NCBI RefSeq assembly: GCF_000218685.1
Contig: NW_006763308.1
Span: 310,001 to 374,000 of the forward strand
Direction: 5' to 3'
DNA length: 64,000 nt
From: Serpula lacrymans var. lacrymans S7.9
Lineage: Eukaryota; Basidiomycota; Agaricomycetes; Boletales; Serpulaceae
A program made the translations under genes and the position numbers. Each line of letters begins with the position of its first letter. Positions within the stretch are counted from its first letter, which is position 1. This document shows, piece after piece, positions 21,839-33,320 of the stretch. The notes under the pieces are model-generated. The model ran no database searches. It was given only the letters and a program-made list of their open reading frames with translations, and was not told the DNA's origin.

Positions 21839-24800
21839 ATGCCGAAGGACAAGCAAAAGGTTCCCAGTGTGTATCTCCACACAGAATCTATTGCTCTTGA
21901 CAATCACGATGATGGCCTCAAAGCTTGCCCTTCCTGCGGGGGACGTTTCAAGCCTATGGGCCTCCCCAGACACAAAGCAACATGTATAAAGCGGATGGCA
22001 GATTTGGCGCAAGACCTTCAATTAGACAAGCAGCTTCGGAAAGAAAAAAAAGAAGGTAGGCAGATCAGTCTGACATGGAAACTGAGTACTCATTAACGTT
22101 TCTGCTTAGCGAAAAAACTAGAGAAACAATTTGCAGTGGGATCTTCGTCAAAACATGTATGGGAAAACACCGACACCAATTTTGACGTAGAAGATAACTA
22201 TGGTAGGTATATATCAGTCTGGTGCTTGTCGGTCGTTACTATTTTATCTTTACAGGATCATCTCGTTTTCATGATGCACCCCCTGTCGGGCTGAACTTCA
22301 TGGGGGAAAGTCTTCAAATAGATGATATCAAAACTGAGTACCACCCTACACGTGGCCGCACTGCAAAAGTGGACCATTTCTCTGATTTCAAACGTGGATT
22401 TTCTGCCAAAGCACGCATCAAAAACTCATGTCCGTGGCAGCCATTCAAATCTCGGGTCGACTTTGAATTTGCGGAGGTCGCTCTTGAAGCAGCGTTAAAT
22501 AAAGACCAGATAAATAGATTAGTCAAGGTCATTCACCAGAGTTTACAAGACCCTGGCTCGTTCACTCTGAAAGATCAATCTGACCTTTACGAGACATGGA
22601 AGATTGCTTCTCATGCCCTAACTCCGGTTTGTGTACACATTTATTGCGTATGAGAACTGACAACAAATAAGTCCAGTTTGAAAAGACTGTAATCAATGTA
22701 CCATATCAAGGCAAAGACCATTCCTTTGATGTTCATTTTCGTTCGCTGTGGGATTGGGCATTGGACTTATTAGGGAACCCGCACCTCTCAGAGCACTTTG
22801 TATTTGATGCCAAACGGCTTTCCAAATTTAACGGTGACAATTTTGTACAATTCATTGACGAACCATGGACAGCTGGGGATTTCTGGGATATTCAAGTACG
22901 TGATGTTGAACTTATTTGCTATTGTATACAATTAATATACATGTTGTAGTCAAGGCTTCCAGATGGTGGAAAGCCTCTATGTTTTATTTTATATGCTGAT
23001 AAAACAATTCTGTCTTCTTTCGGGACTGTAAAGGGCTATCCCGTAATTGCACGATGTGCAAACTTGCCCACTGATATCCGAAATGGTACAGGTGTCGGAG
23101 GTGGAAGAGTTGTAGGGTGGCTTCCGGTGGTATATATTATTCAATCCACACTATTATACAGAGCATAATGGTTATTCATTACAGGTGCCGGAAGATGAGG
23201 AACATAAGGGTAAAAAGAGTTTTGCTAACTTCAAGAATGTCGTATGGCATGAATCATTTTTGAAAGTTGTTGAATCTTTAGAACTTCACGCCAAGACTGG
23301 CTATTATTATCAGCGCACTGAGGGTGATGTTCTTTATCTTTTCCCTATTATTTTGATACTTTCTGCTGACTACGAGGAACAGTAAGTAAATTCTTTGTAT
23401 CCATCAACTAGTTATTTATCCTTCATAGATGTGCAATGTCTTCATTACGTGGGACAAATTGTAATTTTCCGTGCCCAATATGCCTTGTACCGAGGGACAA
23501 ACTTTCAGATACAACACAGACATTTACTTGTCGGACCAGTGCTCATTCAGAATCTATATTACTAGAAGCGGAGCAGCAGCAAACAGCGGCAGACAAGGAA
23601 ATTGTCCTCAAAAACTGTGGACTTCGTCCTGTTAAGGTGAGATATCTTTAATACTGCTATATTATGCTCATATGGGATAAGAATGTCTTTTGGAGGTTCC
23701 GTTACTCTGATGTGCATCAAGCATTATCTTGGGACCGGCTACATGCACATAATAGTGGCCTATGGGGCCATCATCTCTGGAAGGAGTTTCTATTCTGGAT
23801 AGAAGCAGAGGGCCGAGCAGCATCCCATCAGCTTGATGATCAGTACGCACTCTTATCTTATTAACACTTATAACATATATTAAATCACACTAGGTTCAAT
23901 GGTATGCCTCGTTGGCGAAATCTGAACCATTTTGACAGAGTGGCTAGCATAGAATTTTCGGATGCAACAAAGCATGAAGATATATCCAAGGTATAATCAG
24001 TATGGTTCGTCCTTCGTCGTTTTTTAAATACCTATTGTAGATGGTTATCTTTGCTTCGCACAATATATTTGATGTTCGATTACACAAGCCAGCACATCTT
24101 CTTTTGAAGAGCATTCACCTCTTCCTTGATGTTGATATGTATACAGGACTAACAGTTCACACGACAGAGACTATTGCAGCTGGTAGACAAGCTTTGAAGC
24201 TATTTTCACAAGCTATGGATGTAGGTTGCCATCATTATTTTTCATTAATTATTAAAGACTTGTGCAGGAATATTTAAAGGCGGCAGATGGACTTAGAGAC
24301 AAAAGTTGGAACTTTCCGAAGATGCACATGAATAAACATGCATTTGAAGACATCGAAGCAAAAGGCGTAACCCGGAACTACAATACAAAACCAAACGAGC
24401 AGTTACATGGCCCACTCAAGGATTCTTATCGATTCCGAACAAACTTCAAACACGTTGCTGAACAGGTTGGTCTGTCTAATTTATAAGGACAACCAGTATC
24501 TGATATCATCACTTAGATCCTTCAGGCTGACCATTGGTGTCTGGTGTCATGCTTTATCCGCCAGGATATAGCAGCTTTTGATAGCCAGTTAATGGGTGAT
24601 CTTGAAGGGGATGAAGTTGACTTGAAGATCACCGAAACGAGTCATGTGTCCCTAGGCTCAAAGTGTCCTGCAACATCATTTCAAGGCCTGGAAGAAGCAC
24701 GCAAGGATGATACAGCATTCACAAGCTTTCGTATAAGGCTCTCAAATTACCTTAACATATTTTTCAGCGCAAATAATATAGCATTCCCTGGTGGGAAACA

Positions 24801-25278
24801 CATCAAATTGGGGGCTGAAGACAAGATTACAGAATATTGTTTCATGAAAGTTGACTATGAATCTATAGTCGATTGGCGACAATATACCAATTACCTTCGA
24901 TGTAACCCTTGGTTTTACAATCATCCACGATATGATTGTGTCCTACTGCAAACAGTGGACTCAAGGATTTTCGCTCGCCTCATCATGCTATTTATTTGTA
25001 CCATTGATCAGGTTGATTATCCGTTTGCGCTGGTTCAACCATATGATGCTCCAGTAGGTCGGCGGCGACACAAAGACAAGGACCTTGGGCTCTGGCAAAT
25101 TCAGGCAAAGTCACGCTCAGATGCTGGGTTCGTCCCTCTTCGTTCAATAGTTCGTGGTGCAGCTATGGCCCCAGACTACGAAGTTTCTGGCGACTTCTTT
25201 CTCATTGACACAGTCAATTCTGATTGGTTCTTGCGCACAAAGAAGATGTGGTCCGAATTGCCAGCGAAGCATACCTAA
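21839..25278 (+). CDS. Plavaka-like transposase, apparently intact (12 exons, 960 aa)
   Basis: Exons: 21839-22055, 22110-22202, 22256-22626, 22677-22895, 22950-23129, 23185-23381, 23429-23636, 23682-23842, 23894-23990, 24041-24220, 24268-24465, 24517-25278. All phases match and no stop occurs in the 961-codon join. The introns are 45-55 nt and GT-AG. The ATG was chosen because the earlier in-frame start is only TTG. The N-terminus has a zinc finger (CPSCGGRFKPMGLPRHKATC). The core has DIKTEYHP, WQPFKSRVDFEFAE, DEPWTAGDFW, YADKTILSSFGT, VVGWLPV, SADYEEQ, CPICLVPRD, HNSGLWGHHLW, VHTTETIAAGR and GVTRNYNTKPNEQLHGPLKD. This order is that of Plavaka transposases, a KDZ-related fungal family thought to cut and paste DNA. 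Terminal repeats were not identified. Intactness amid so many dead elements suggests recent activity or selection. Confidence 0.88.
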
Positions 25279-25426
25279 GGACAACTGGGAACAGACAAGC
25301 AGTCCCTAGTATGGATATTCCGTCGTTCTCCACCTTTGGCTTCAGTCTGCAACGTTCTTACCCTTTCATTTTTCATTTCTGTCGTCTATCATATCCTAGT
25401 TATTGTTTAACGGACATTTCTTGTTC

Positions 25427-26811
25427 ATGGCTTCGAATATTCCTGTGAGCTTTCTCTATCTTTTACTCGCTCATTGCTGTGACTTCATCGCTCATTGCGC
25501 GCTCATTTAATAGACACGGCGTGTAACGCGGACGACTCGTACAACAACTCTTAAAGATAACGAGAATGCCAATGCTTGTCCATCGCGTCTTACTGCCCGA
25601 GTGAAACCCCCATCATCGAATGGCTCTGGTACTGCTACGATTGGTGGTCTGACCTGAGCTACTGCTGCAACCGCTGCATCTTGAGCAAAGGCGAACGGTA
25701 ATGATGAGAACAAGGTCAATCTCGCCGCTCAAGGGAAGAGAAAGCGTGAGGCTCTGGGAGAAGTCACGAGATTTGTGAACAAGAACAAAACCACTAATGT
25801 TCCAGCTAAGGAAGTCAAAGGGAAGAGGAAAGAAGCTGATCCCGTCAAGGAGGTTAAGGAGAAATTTGATGGCGTCGTGATCAAGTCAAAACCGTCCCTG
25901 GTTGCTGCAGCAAGGCAACCGTTGTGCACTGTCTCAGGTTCTACGACACGTCTTGCCACAAGGAGTACAGTTGTGGCACCTCAAGTGCAGAATCTGGACA
26001 AGGTGAAGGAGGAGTCTGGAAAGGTTGCAGATGAAGATGCCATGGCAATTGATGACCATCCAACTACCAATGCAGCTCCCTCAGCAGAACCTCAGCCACA
26101 CCGGGTCTCGACAAGACGTTCGGGTTTAGCTTTGCAAACCGTTGTAGACGAGACTTGTCCATCAGAGGTTCCAACTCGCCTGCCAACTCGGCCCCCGCAA
26201 AGCACGAGGATGACGTCGAGGACAATGGTGTCTTCAAGAAGCGGCGCACGTCCTCAGACATCCCTGACGAAGTGAAACTCTTCGAACAAGAACAGTTACA
26301 ACAGGAAGCCGAAGAAGCTGCTCTTGAAGCTTACGCAGATAGTGAACCAGAGGCAGATCCCTACGGTGACCAATGGGATGACCTCGATGCCGAGGATGCA
26401 GACGACCATTTGATGGTTAGCGAGTATGTGATTGAGATCTTTAACTACATGAAAGAGATCGAGGTGCGCATTGTTTTGACATACTCATTAACTATATCAC
26501 TGATGATTCATAACGTGCAGCTTACCACTATGCCCAACCCGAACTACATGGAAAGCCAGAAAGAGCTTGCGTGGAAGATGCGTGGAATCCTCACTGACTG
26601 GCTGGTCCAAGTCCACGTCCGTTTTCGTCTTTTGCCAGAAACGCTGTTCTTGTGCGTTAACCTTATCGATCGATTCCTTTCCACACGCGTCGTTTCCCTT
26701 GCAAAGTTGCAACTAGTCGGTATCACTTGCCTTTTTGTTGCGGCAAAGGTTGAAGAAATTGTGGCTCCATCCGTTGCGCACTTCTTGTACTGTGCCGATT
26801 CTTCGTACACT
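25427..26811 (+). pseudogene. B-type (G2/mitotic) cyclin, 5' two-thirds, broken
   Basis: A six-codon first exon (25427-25444, MASNIP) is followed by an intron (25445-25513) and an exon starting TRRVTRTTR. The basic/acidic N-terminal region leads to the cyclin box with MRGILTDWLVQVHVRFRLL, CVNLIDRFLS and LVGITCLFVAAKVEEI; an intron lies at 26464-26520. The damage is clear. Two TGA codons near 25657 and 25690 both fit Arg (CGA). A one-base frameshift lies near 26180-26200 (frame of 25775-26275 into that of 26155 onward). An insertion at 26812 breaks the second half of the cyclin fold. B-type cyclins activate Cdc2/CDK1 at mitosis; this copy cannot do so unaided. The ATG lies only 149 bp after the Plavaka stop. 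Confidence 0.8.
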
Positions 26812-27805
26812 TATCTTCGCCAACGTCTCTTGTTGAAAACGGGAGGGCTCTCGTAAATGCTGCGTGTTATTCAAATGGTTGGGTGAACACCAGTGCGAGT
26901 TTTGGCGAATACAACTTTGGTGCGCACTATCTGTCCTCGTTTGGGTATTGTCAATGAACTGAATTCATTCTTAGACCTTTCCGATAGGAAACTATTCAAG
27001 TTTGCTTTAGATCCTCCTACTTTAGCGTCGGAGGAACAAGGAAGGCTTGGCTCGTGGGCTCGGGATCTCAAGGACTGGGGGGCAAGCCCGGGCGTTATGG
27101 ACTGGGACTACTTCACGCTAGATGATTTATCTAGCTTTGAAAGCACAGACTTTGAATATTTGTCTGTTTATTTTCATAGTTATGACCGAAAACGCCCGGG
27201 GAAAATAAACAGACACGAGTCCGAAATACAAGATCCTGAACCGCTCACAGACGAGGCTAGGACTTCTCAACGTAGAGCTCGATCTCTTTCACAAGAACCG
27301 TCTCCAAATGATTTGGTAAGGCCATCTAAAAGGACCCATTATGACATCTCTCCACTTTTCACAGTGATACCTCAGGTTCGTGGTCTTTTGGCTTAGAGCA
27401 ACTTTCAACATTAATCGTCCTAAATGGATCGCACAATAGCCCCACTTTTACTCTGCCCGTTTTACAGATTGCCCGCCTAAAACTGCGTTGCGCGTTAAGC
27501 CCTATGCCACAACAGACAAAGTACCATTTTCACCATATAATTCCAAATCAGTCCTGGAATATCTGGATACTCCTTATGCTAGGGGAGCTTAGCTTATTCC
27601 TGTACGTGGAAGACCACCCTGGGATGACGCAACCGTCGCAGTCATATTGGATCCACTACCGGGCGAGGACATTCTGCTTCCCAGTGGCCCAGTATCAGGG
27701 GTAGCGAACAATTCTCAGATCGCTTGGACACACCCAGCTCTGCTCGCTTTCTGGGATTTTCTTATATCTCTCAGGGAAGCAAATACTCTTGGACCTATCT
27801 CGCTC
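26812..27805 (+). other. About 1-kb insert in the cyclin, carrying an unrecognised spliced gene
   Basis: Cyclin coding sequence stops after ...SSYT at 26811 and resumes with ETEILQAE at 27806. The insert carries an open frame from 26893 to about 27375 (DLSDRKLFKFALDPPTL, SWARDLKDWG, acidic/basic C-part SQRRARSLSQEPSPND). A putative intron to about 27468 and a second exon follow (TALRVKPYATTDKVPFSPY, DDATVAVILDPLPGED, SQIAWTHPALLAFWDFL). One in-frame TAG interrupts the second exon near 27590. I do not recognise the family. It has host-gene-like composition and could be a captured gene or part of a mobile element. Exact boundaries and a target duplication are not clear. Confidence 0.45.
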
Positions 27806-28200
27806 GAAACTGAGATCCTCCAAGCAGAGTGCTATGTCTTGAAGACGCTCAACTGGAATTTGAGTTATCCCAGCCCAATGCACTTCTTGAGGCGGATCAG
27901 CAAGGCAGACGAATATGACGTGAAGGCTCGCACGATTGTCAAGTACTTCCTCGAGATTCAATGCCTAGAGTGGAGATTGTTGGCTGCACCTCCATCATTG
28001 ATAGCTGCTGCTGCTATTTGGCTTGCCAGGCTGATTTTGGGTCAGGATAAGTGGGTGAGTAGACTGACAGGATGATTATCCGCATTCGTTTGATCACTAA
28101 ATTTATATTAAACTCCGAACCTTGCTCATTACTCGTCTGACGCCGAGAGTACCATCATTCCTACCGCAAACTTGAAAAAGATTATCTGTAATGGTAACAT
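27806..28200 (+). pseudogene. B-type cyclin, 3' part, fused in frame to the insert
   Basis: The frame from 27647 runs through the insert's end into cyclin text without a stop: ETEILQAECYVLK, YPSPMHFLRRISKADEYD, KYFLEIQCLEWRLLAAPPSL, LARLILGQDKW. After a GT donor at about 28054 the expected next exon (TPNLAHYSSDAES) is readable at about 28115. The base before it reads AA instead of the AG acceptor, so this intron probably cannot be spliced as before. The remaining C-terminus decays soon after IPTANL. Confidence 0.75.
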
Positions 28201-28422
28201 CATCAGTAGTGGAAACGACAGGAGAAAAGGTGTTTGATGTAATATGAACGTCATACATCCAACGCACCAAAGGCTTGCTGCATCCTCATGTTACAATGTA
28301 TACATAATGGAAACGCAGCATCCTCGTGTTTCATTTTATGTAAGTCGGCTGCAACTGCTTTAAAATCTCGCTGTTTATGTTTGCCCTCCCAGCATTGACG
28401 TGACCCAACATTCCTCAGCCAG

Positions 28423-30170
28423 ATGCCTCAACACGGTGCAAGACGACATGACGGCAATTCAGACTCAGATGAACAAGAGAACTTTAATCGTGTCTTTTCT
28501 TCAGAAACAACTGACGACTGTGATGATTCGGAGGAGAGCTGTGACGAACCTGGCAACAAGAAGCACACATTTGAGGGCCAGTCATCTAATAACAGCCATA
28601 GACAGGATCTCCTGGCACTTGCGATGCCGGGAGATGGTGCATCCATTGCAGAGCTCAGAAAAGTAAGTAAATGCGTTGCCTTCTGCGGATCATAAAAATC
28701 AAGCATCATCACAGGCACTTCAGGCTACGCAACTGCACTTACATGAGATCCGCAATGACAACAGGCGGCTGAAAAGGGACAATGCATTGCTTAAGGCAAA
28801 GCAGCCTACACGAGCTCGGGCATCAGCTGTCCCAAAGGAGGTCATTGCTCACGATGAGGAGATTGGGAAGCTCGCAAAGAAATATGGGATTATGGTTGAT
28901 ATGTCGGTAAATTTACTGTGGTTTCGAGCAGAACGGCCAGCTGGATCCGATGTGCCGATAGTGGACTCTCCAAAACGCTATGCATCAGCACTTGCGGAAG
29001 AGCAGACGCAAATTAGAGAACTGCATGAATTCATTCCCATCCACTTCCATCGTTTAATGAAGGATAGCCAGCATCTCGGCAACCTGGTATGTCTGTTTTA
29101 CGCCATTCATTTCATATGTAAAAGTAACAAATTGTTTTTTTATAATCTAAGTTTCAAAAAAGGCTACGCAGTGGCCGTTCAGATGTCATTTTCAAAATTT
29201 GTGGCGAAGCCAGCAAAATATTTGGTCTCCCACAGCATTATTTTGAAGTCCTGTTTGACAGGACCTCAGTTCCGGAGCTGAAAATATTACAAGGAGCCAA
29301 ACTGGTCGGAGAGCAAATAAAGTATGATATGTTCCCACCTGTTCTGTTTCCTGACGGTGTAATGGACATGAAAAATGTCTTTGGAAGTACCGCAATTGCC
29401 AAGGTAATGTAGTCACTAAAATCATGTACGAGAACTGACTTACCGTTGTTGCTCAGATTCTCAAAGTCGCATTTCATGGACCAAAGTCACTTGAGGGTGG
29501 CCGCGCTGGTGGTAAAAGTAATGCAAAAACATGGGATGTCACCATGAATACTCCAGGATCTCTAGCATGGGGAGCAGTTGTGGTGAGTTAAAAGTAGACT
29601 ATTCTGAGCGGCTGTCATTCTGATCTTGCTATATAGGCTGTTTTCTTAGTTTCTCCTGACGAAGAATTTCCACATGATGGCAAAGGTGCCAAATCAGGTT
29701 TAAAGTACTTTGACCTGTTCCGCAACTACAAGAAAATCCTCATTATGAAAGCTGACAAGAAACAAGTCAAAGAGATATACAAAATCTTTGACCGGTACAT
29801 TTTTTCTTCACGCAAGACTATTCAGGCAGTTATAGCAGGGCAAGAAGATCACTATAACGAAGAAGTTGAACAAGCAATGGCCAAAATGGATATTTCTTCT
29901 GACGAAGATGATATTGGAGTAGTAGTGGCAACCGCTGCACCATCTGCCGTGCAGATTAATGTTTTATCTACTGATAACATTTTCTCTCGCAAGCTCGTTG
30001 GCACTGATGGAGTTGATATTTTAGAGGAGGAGGCCAGAGATAATATTACCAATGCACCGGTGATGAAAACCAAGAAGGGTCAAAGTGGTAAAGTGAAGTC
30101 TGCAGAAGTAGCTACAGGTAGTAATGAAATTGGCACCACTACTACAAAGCGCACTCGTCGTACCAAGTAG
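28423..30170 (+). CDS. Agaricomycete orphan protein, intact (5 exons, 507 aa)
   Basis: Exons: 28423-28662, 28715-29086, 29152-29403, 29457-29582, 29637-30170. All junctions are in phase, giving 507 residues with no stop. The N-terminus is acidic and Ser-rich and is followed by a coiled-coil-like stretch (ALQATQLHLHEIRNDNRRLK). The central conserved part includes DSPKRYAS, FKICGEASKIFGLP, LFPDGVMDMKNVFGS and ILKVAFHGPKSL, and then the WGAVVAVFLVSPDEEF segment. The C-terminus is Lys-rich (TTTTKRTRRTK). The central part resembles a repeated Agaricomycete family of unknown function (possibly the one called DUF6698; I am not certain). Such genes often travel with transposons. No enzyme motif is visible. 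It shares orientation with the Plavaka gene, and the dead cyclin lies between them. Confidence 0.75.
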
Positions 30171-31070
30171 CTATTTGATTTCATACTCTAACATGTTTGT
30201 TACAAATCAACCTTTGCTGATACTTGTGTGGTGTTGCAATCACTTCGTAAGTACATTACAAGCAGTCCAGCAAAACAATTAGTTATATTGATGTACACTT
30301 CTATAGTAATGTCAGCTCTTTGGCGAAGTGGTTATATTGAAAAAAAAACTTGGTTGCAATGGCTCTTGCAAGTGGGGTGACCGCGGGTTCAAATCCCTGT
30401 CAGTACAAATACCATACTTACAATTGGAATAAAATATTGCAATTTATTTTGTCTCTTGCAAAGCCAAAAAAATATTGTTTTTCAGATACTCCTAAAGGGG
30501 ATACAATATTGATTGCAATTGATTACAGGTTTCAGACCCAGTGATTACGATTAGATTGTAGTTGCATTGCAAAGATAAGGGTTTTCCCGATAATCAATTG
30601 CAACTGGTGCCGTTGATTGTGGGCTTGCAATCCAGTGCAATACCTTGCAGCCACTTCCAGAAATCTCCGACACAAGTCTGATAACCTAGGTACATTTGGT
30701 AGAAAATAAGTAAATATCTCACCTCAGTATTCTGAGGAACAACTGAGGTGGTTACATCGCAACAACTCGATATATGTAGGTGAACGGAAGCATAATTTTT
30801 CTGATGGTGGTATATTGGGTGCACGGGCCACCCCATTCTTCTCACTTTCCTTTTACAGACTTCGTCAACGCTTGCCCCGTTATCTGCTGTGTCCAACAAC
30901 TAGATCATACATAACCTCTAAAAACAAGAATTCAGATTAACTTATTTTGTCTGAGGTACTTATTGCCTTGATCCATCTTAGTTCATCTTAACTGACTATT
31001 CAAAATTGTTTAGAGGAAAGTAAGTTTACTGATGGCCCGTAGGGACACTGAAGCAATTGTCGAAGCATTT
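30171..31070. other. Intergenic region with a tRNA-like segment
   Basis: Positions 30312-30395 contain an A-box-like 'tggcgaagtggtta' and, about 60 bp on, a B-box-like 'gggttcaaatccc', as in tRNA-derived SINEs or decayed tRNA genes. No stable cloverleaf can be drawn. The rest has no gene that I can support; the minus frame 30594-30899 is not convincing. Confidence 0.35.
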
Positions 31071-33320
31071 TTAACTATGTTTACCCAGTTTAGCTAGGAT
31101 TAAGAGACAGCCACCCGCCAAAATAACAACCTGACATGTACCTGAATCAGTCACACATTTAGAAGACTTTGGGCCCAAACCTACCGAGGCAAATGTTACC
31201 CCTTTCCACCAGACATAATAAGGGCCGAGGACCGCACCAGTGATGGGGGTTCCAATGAGGGAAGCCACACCAACGGGAAAAAGGGACACACCCATGCGCC
31301 TTCTATACAAGGAGCCTTGATATCAGTAATAGCGACAACAAAGTTACTAATACGCACCCAATGTCAACACCTTTAGGTGACAGAGAAGCGATCACAGGGA
31401 GATAGAGCGATATAGCTGCAATGAAAAAAACGAATTCAGTAAGTTTGGGGCTCATTACAACTAATAGCATAGTATATGTGACGCACTGGGACCAAAGAAA
31501 AAACCATAGCTAGAATCGGAAAATGAGGAATTGGGCATTGCCCAACTGTCAGACAGAACTTGTAACATGGATATAAAACACAAACAAAATTGAAAACAGT
31601 ACCACTCCATAAGGCGTGGTACATCCTAATAAAGCAAATCCGACGGCTCCTACGATATTTATATCAATTTAGACTCCAACTTTAATAAGATATACATACC
31701 GCAACATAACGTGCAAGGAATGTACACTTCCAAGGCACCAAACCGATCCCCAAGCCAGTTTGGAATTATGCGACCTGGAATGTTCGAAACGTTGATGATA
31801 GCAATAGAATAAAATGCGAGTTCGGGTACGATGCCATGTTGCTCCGCGAAAAGCTGTACGTAAAACAAAGGAAACCAAGTTCCTATTGAAGACACGAAAC
31901 CCATCAAGAGAACTATGATGTAAGAGCGGTCCCACATAAACCTAGTAGCAACTTTCTGTGACACCGGGGGGGAATTGCATTCAACTGAACTGTTATTAGT
32001 AGGCTGGGACAGGTTATTTTCACTATCCACTGTGATTCCGCTTTCGGTTTGAAGGTGGCTGGACAAAGGCGTAGGCGCCTTCGGTGGAAGTGAGATGAGG
32101 GCATGGCCAAGCACATGGCATCCTAGCGCAATGAAAGCGAGAATGCGTATGGCCCAACCAAAGCTCAGGCGGCCATGGAGCAGGTAATTGAAAGCGACTG
32201 GGAAGATAATCAGCGTTACGACACGAATTCATTGTACCATAGAGAGACAGTCACCAGAAAAGACCGCGCCACCTAAAGAACTGCTTGATGATACGAAACC
32301 CTCGAACAGTATATGAGTAAGGACGACAGTAAAACCACTTGGCAAACAGGCCAACTTACCATCGCTAAGGCTTTGCTTTGTTTGAAATGTTGAGCGACAA
32401 CCGCGGATGCAGGAAGAAATATCAATCCTGCACCAACTCCCATCCCAATTCCTTGGGTGAGGAATATTTGATAATATTGGTGAGGCTTAGCCAGAGACAG
32501 CATGAAAAAACTAATCATCGTGAACGTAAGCATGATTATGTGGTATCATAATGTATAAGATGCAAGGTTCCAATGAATCTCACCACAACACAAAAAGGCC
32601 GGATCCTAAAACCAACACAGAACGAAAATAGCCCCGATCGAACCTACACATAGCAATACAGTCGTTGAGAGATATTTCGCGACATGGACACATATTAGAG
32701 ATATTTCCTTACATATAACCACTGAATGGGCTAATGGCTAGGTTTAAAAACAGCGCAATACTTCCTATCCAACTGATCGTCGATGAAGATTCGTTTGATA
32801 GGTACGTTTGCACGTAGTATGTCTGCGTCGCTCCAAAGGCAGATATCTACACATTGCTCTCCATGAGAACCTGTAAATGTGGACAACACCATACATACTA
32901 CACCAACTGTACATAATTGCAGGAGGCAGCAACCAACGACTAGGATAAAGACAGTTAGAGCGCACCACAGATGTAGCATGTGAATTTACCAGTACTCCAG
33001 GCTCTCAACGGACCAGAGGCATACATACTAGTAGCCATCTCAAGTATCTGCGTAGGGTTAGAAGCAGTCGTCCTGGACCCCAAAGGCGCCAATTCTATGG
33101 AACCAGGAAGGGGAGAGTGAGGGCTCGAACTTGAAGCACTGTAGCGCAATAGACAGTTCCTACCTATATTGTGCTGGTCATCCGACTCGAAAGGTGCGGA
33201 GAGCGGTGTAAATTGAGGAAGCGAGGGAACCTCCTTGAATGACTCCCCATTCACAGAGACGTGTGATTCTCCATCCGCGGCACTCAGAAATTGACTACTT
33301 TGGTGGGGAGACTTCTGCAT
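31071..33320 (-). CDS. MFS transporter, monocarboxylate-transporter type (12 exons, 527 aa)
   Basis: Exons on the minus strand (plus coordinates): 32990-33320, 32899-32939, 32713-32846, 32584-32643, 32360-32510, 32255-32300, 31700-32197, 31586-31649, 31487-31509, 31358-31415, 31185-31302, 31071-31130. All phases agree. A cytosolic Ser-rich N-terminus of about 105 residues precedes the first helix (VVGCCLLQLCTVGV). Family text follows: FGATQTYYVQTYL, STISWIGSIALFLN, AKPHQYYQIFLTQGIGMG, VAQHFKQSKALAM, SIGTWFPLFYVQLFAEQHG, NVSNIPGRIIPNWLGDRFG, SLYLPVIASLSP, RRMGVSLFPVGVASLIGTPITGA. This is a plasma-membrane, proton-coupled organic-acid/anion type permease by family; the substrate is unknown. Exons as short as 23 nt occur. 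The ATG at 33320 is the first methionine. It is divergent from the DUF6533 gene at 34145 and appears functional. Confidence 0.9.

Noticed and set aside
26064..26261. Minus-strand frame in the cyclin region
   Set aside because: It is a shadow of the cyclin N-terminal coding sequence.
28428..28718. Minus-strand frame of 96 codons
   Set aside because: It is a shadow of exon 1 of the 507-aa orphan gene, Ser-rich because that exon codes acidic residues.
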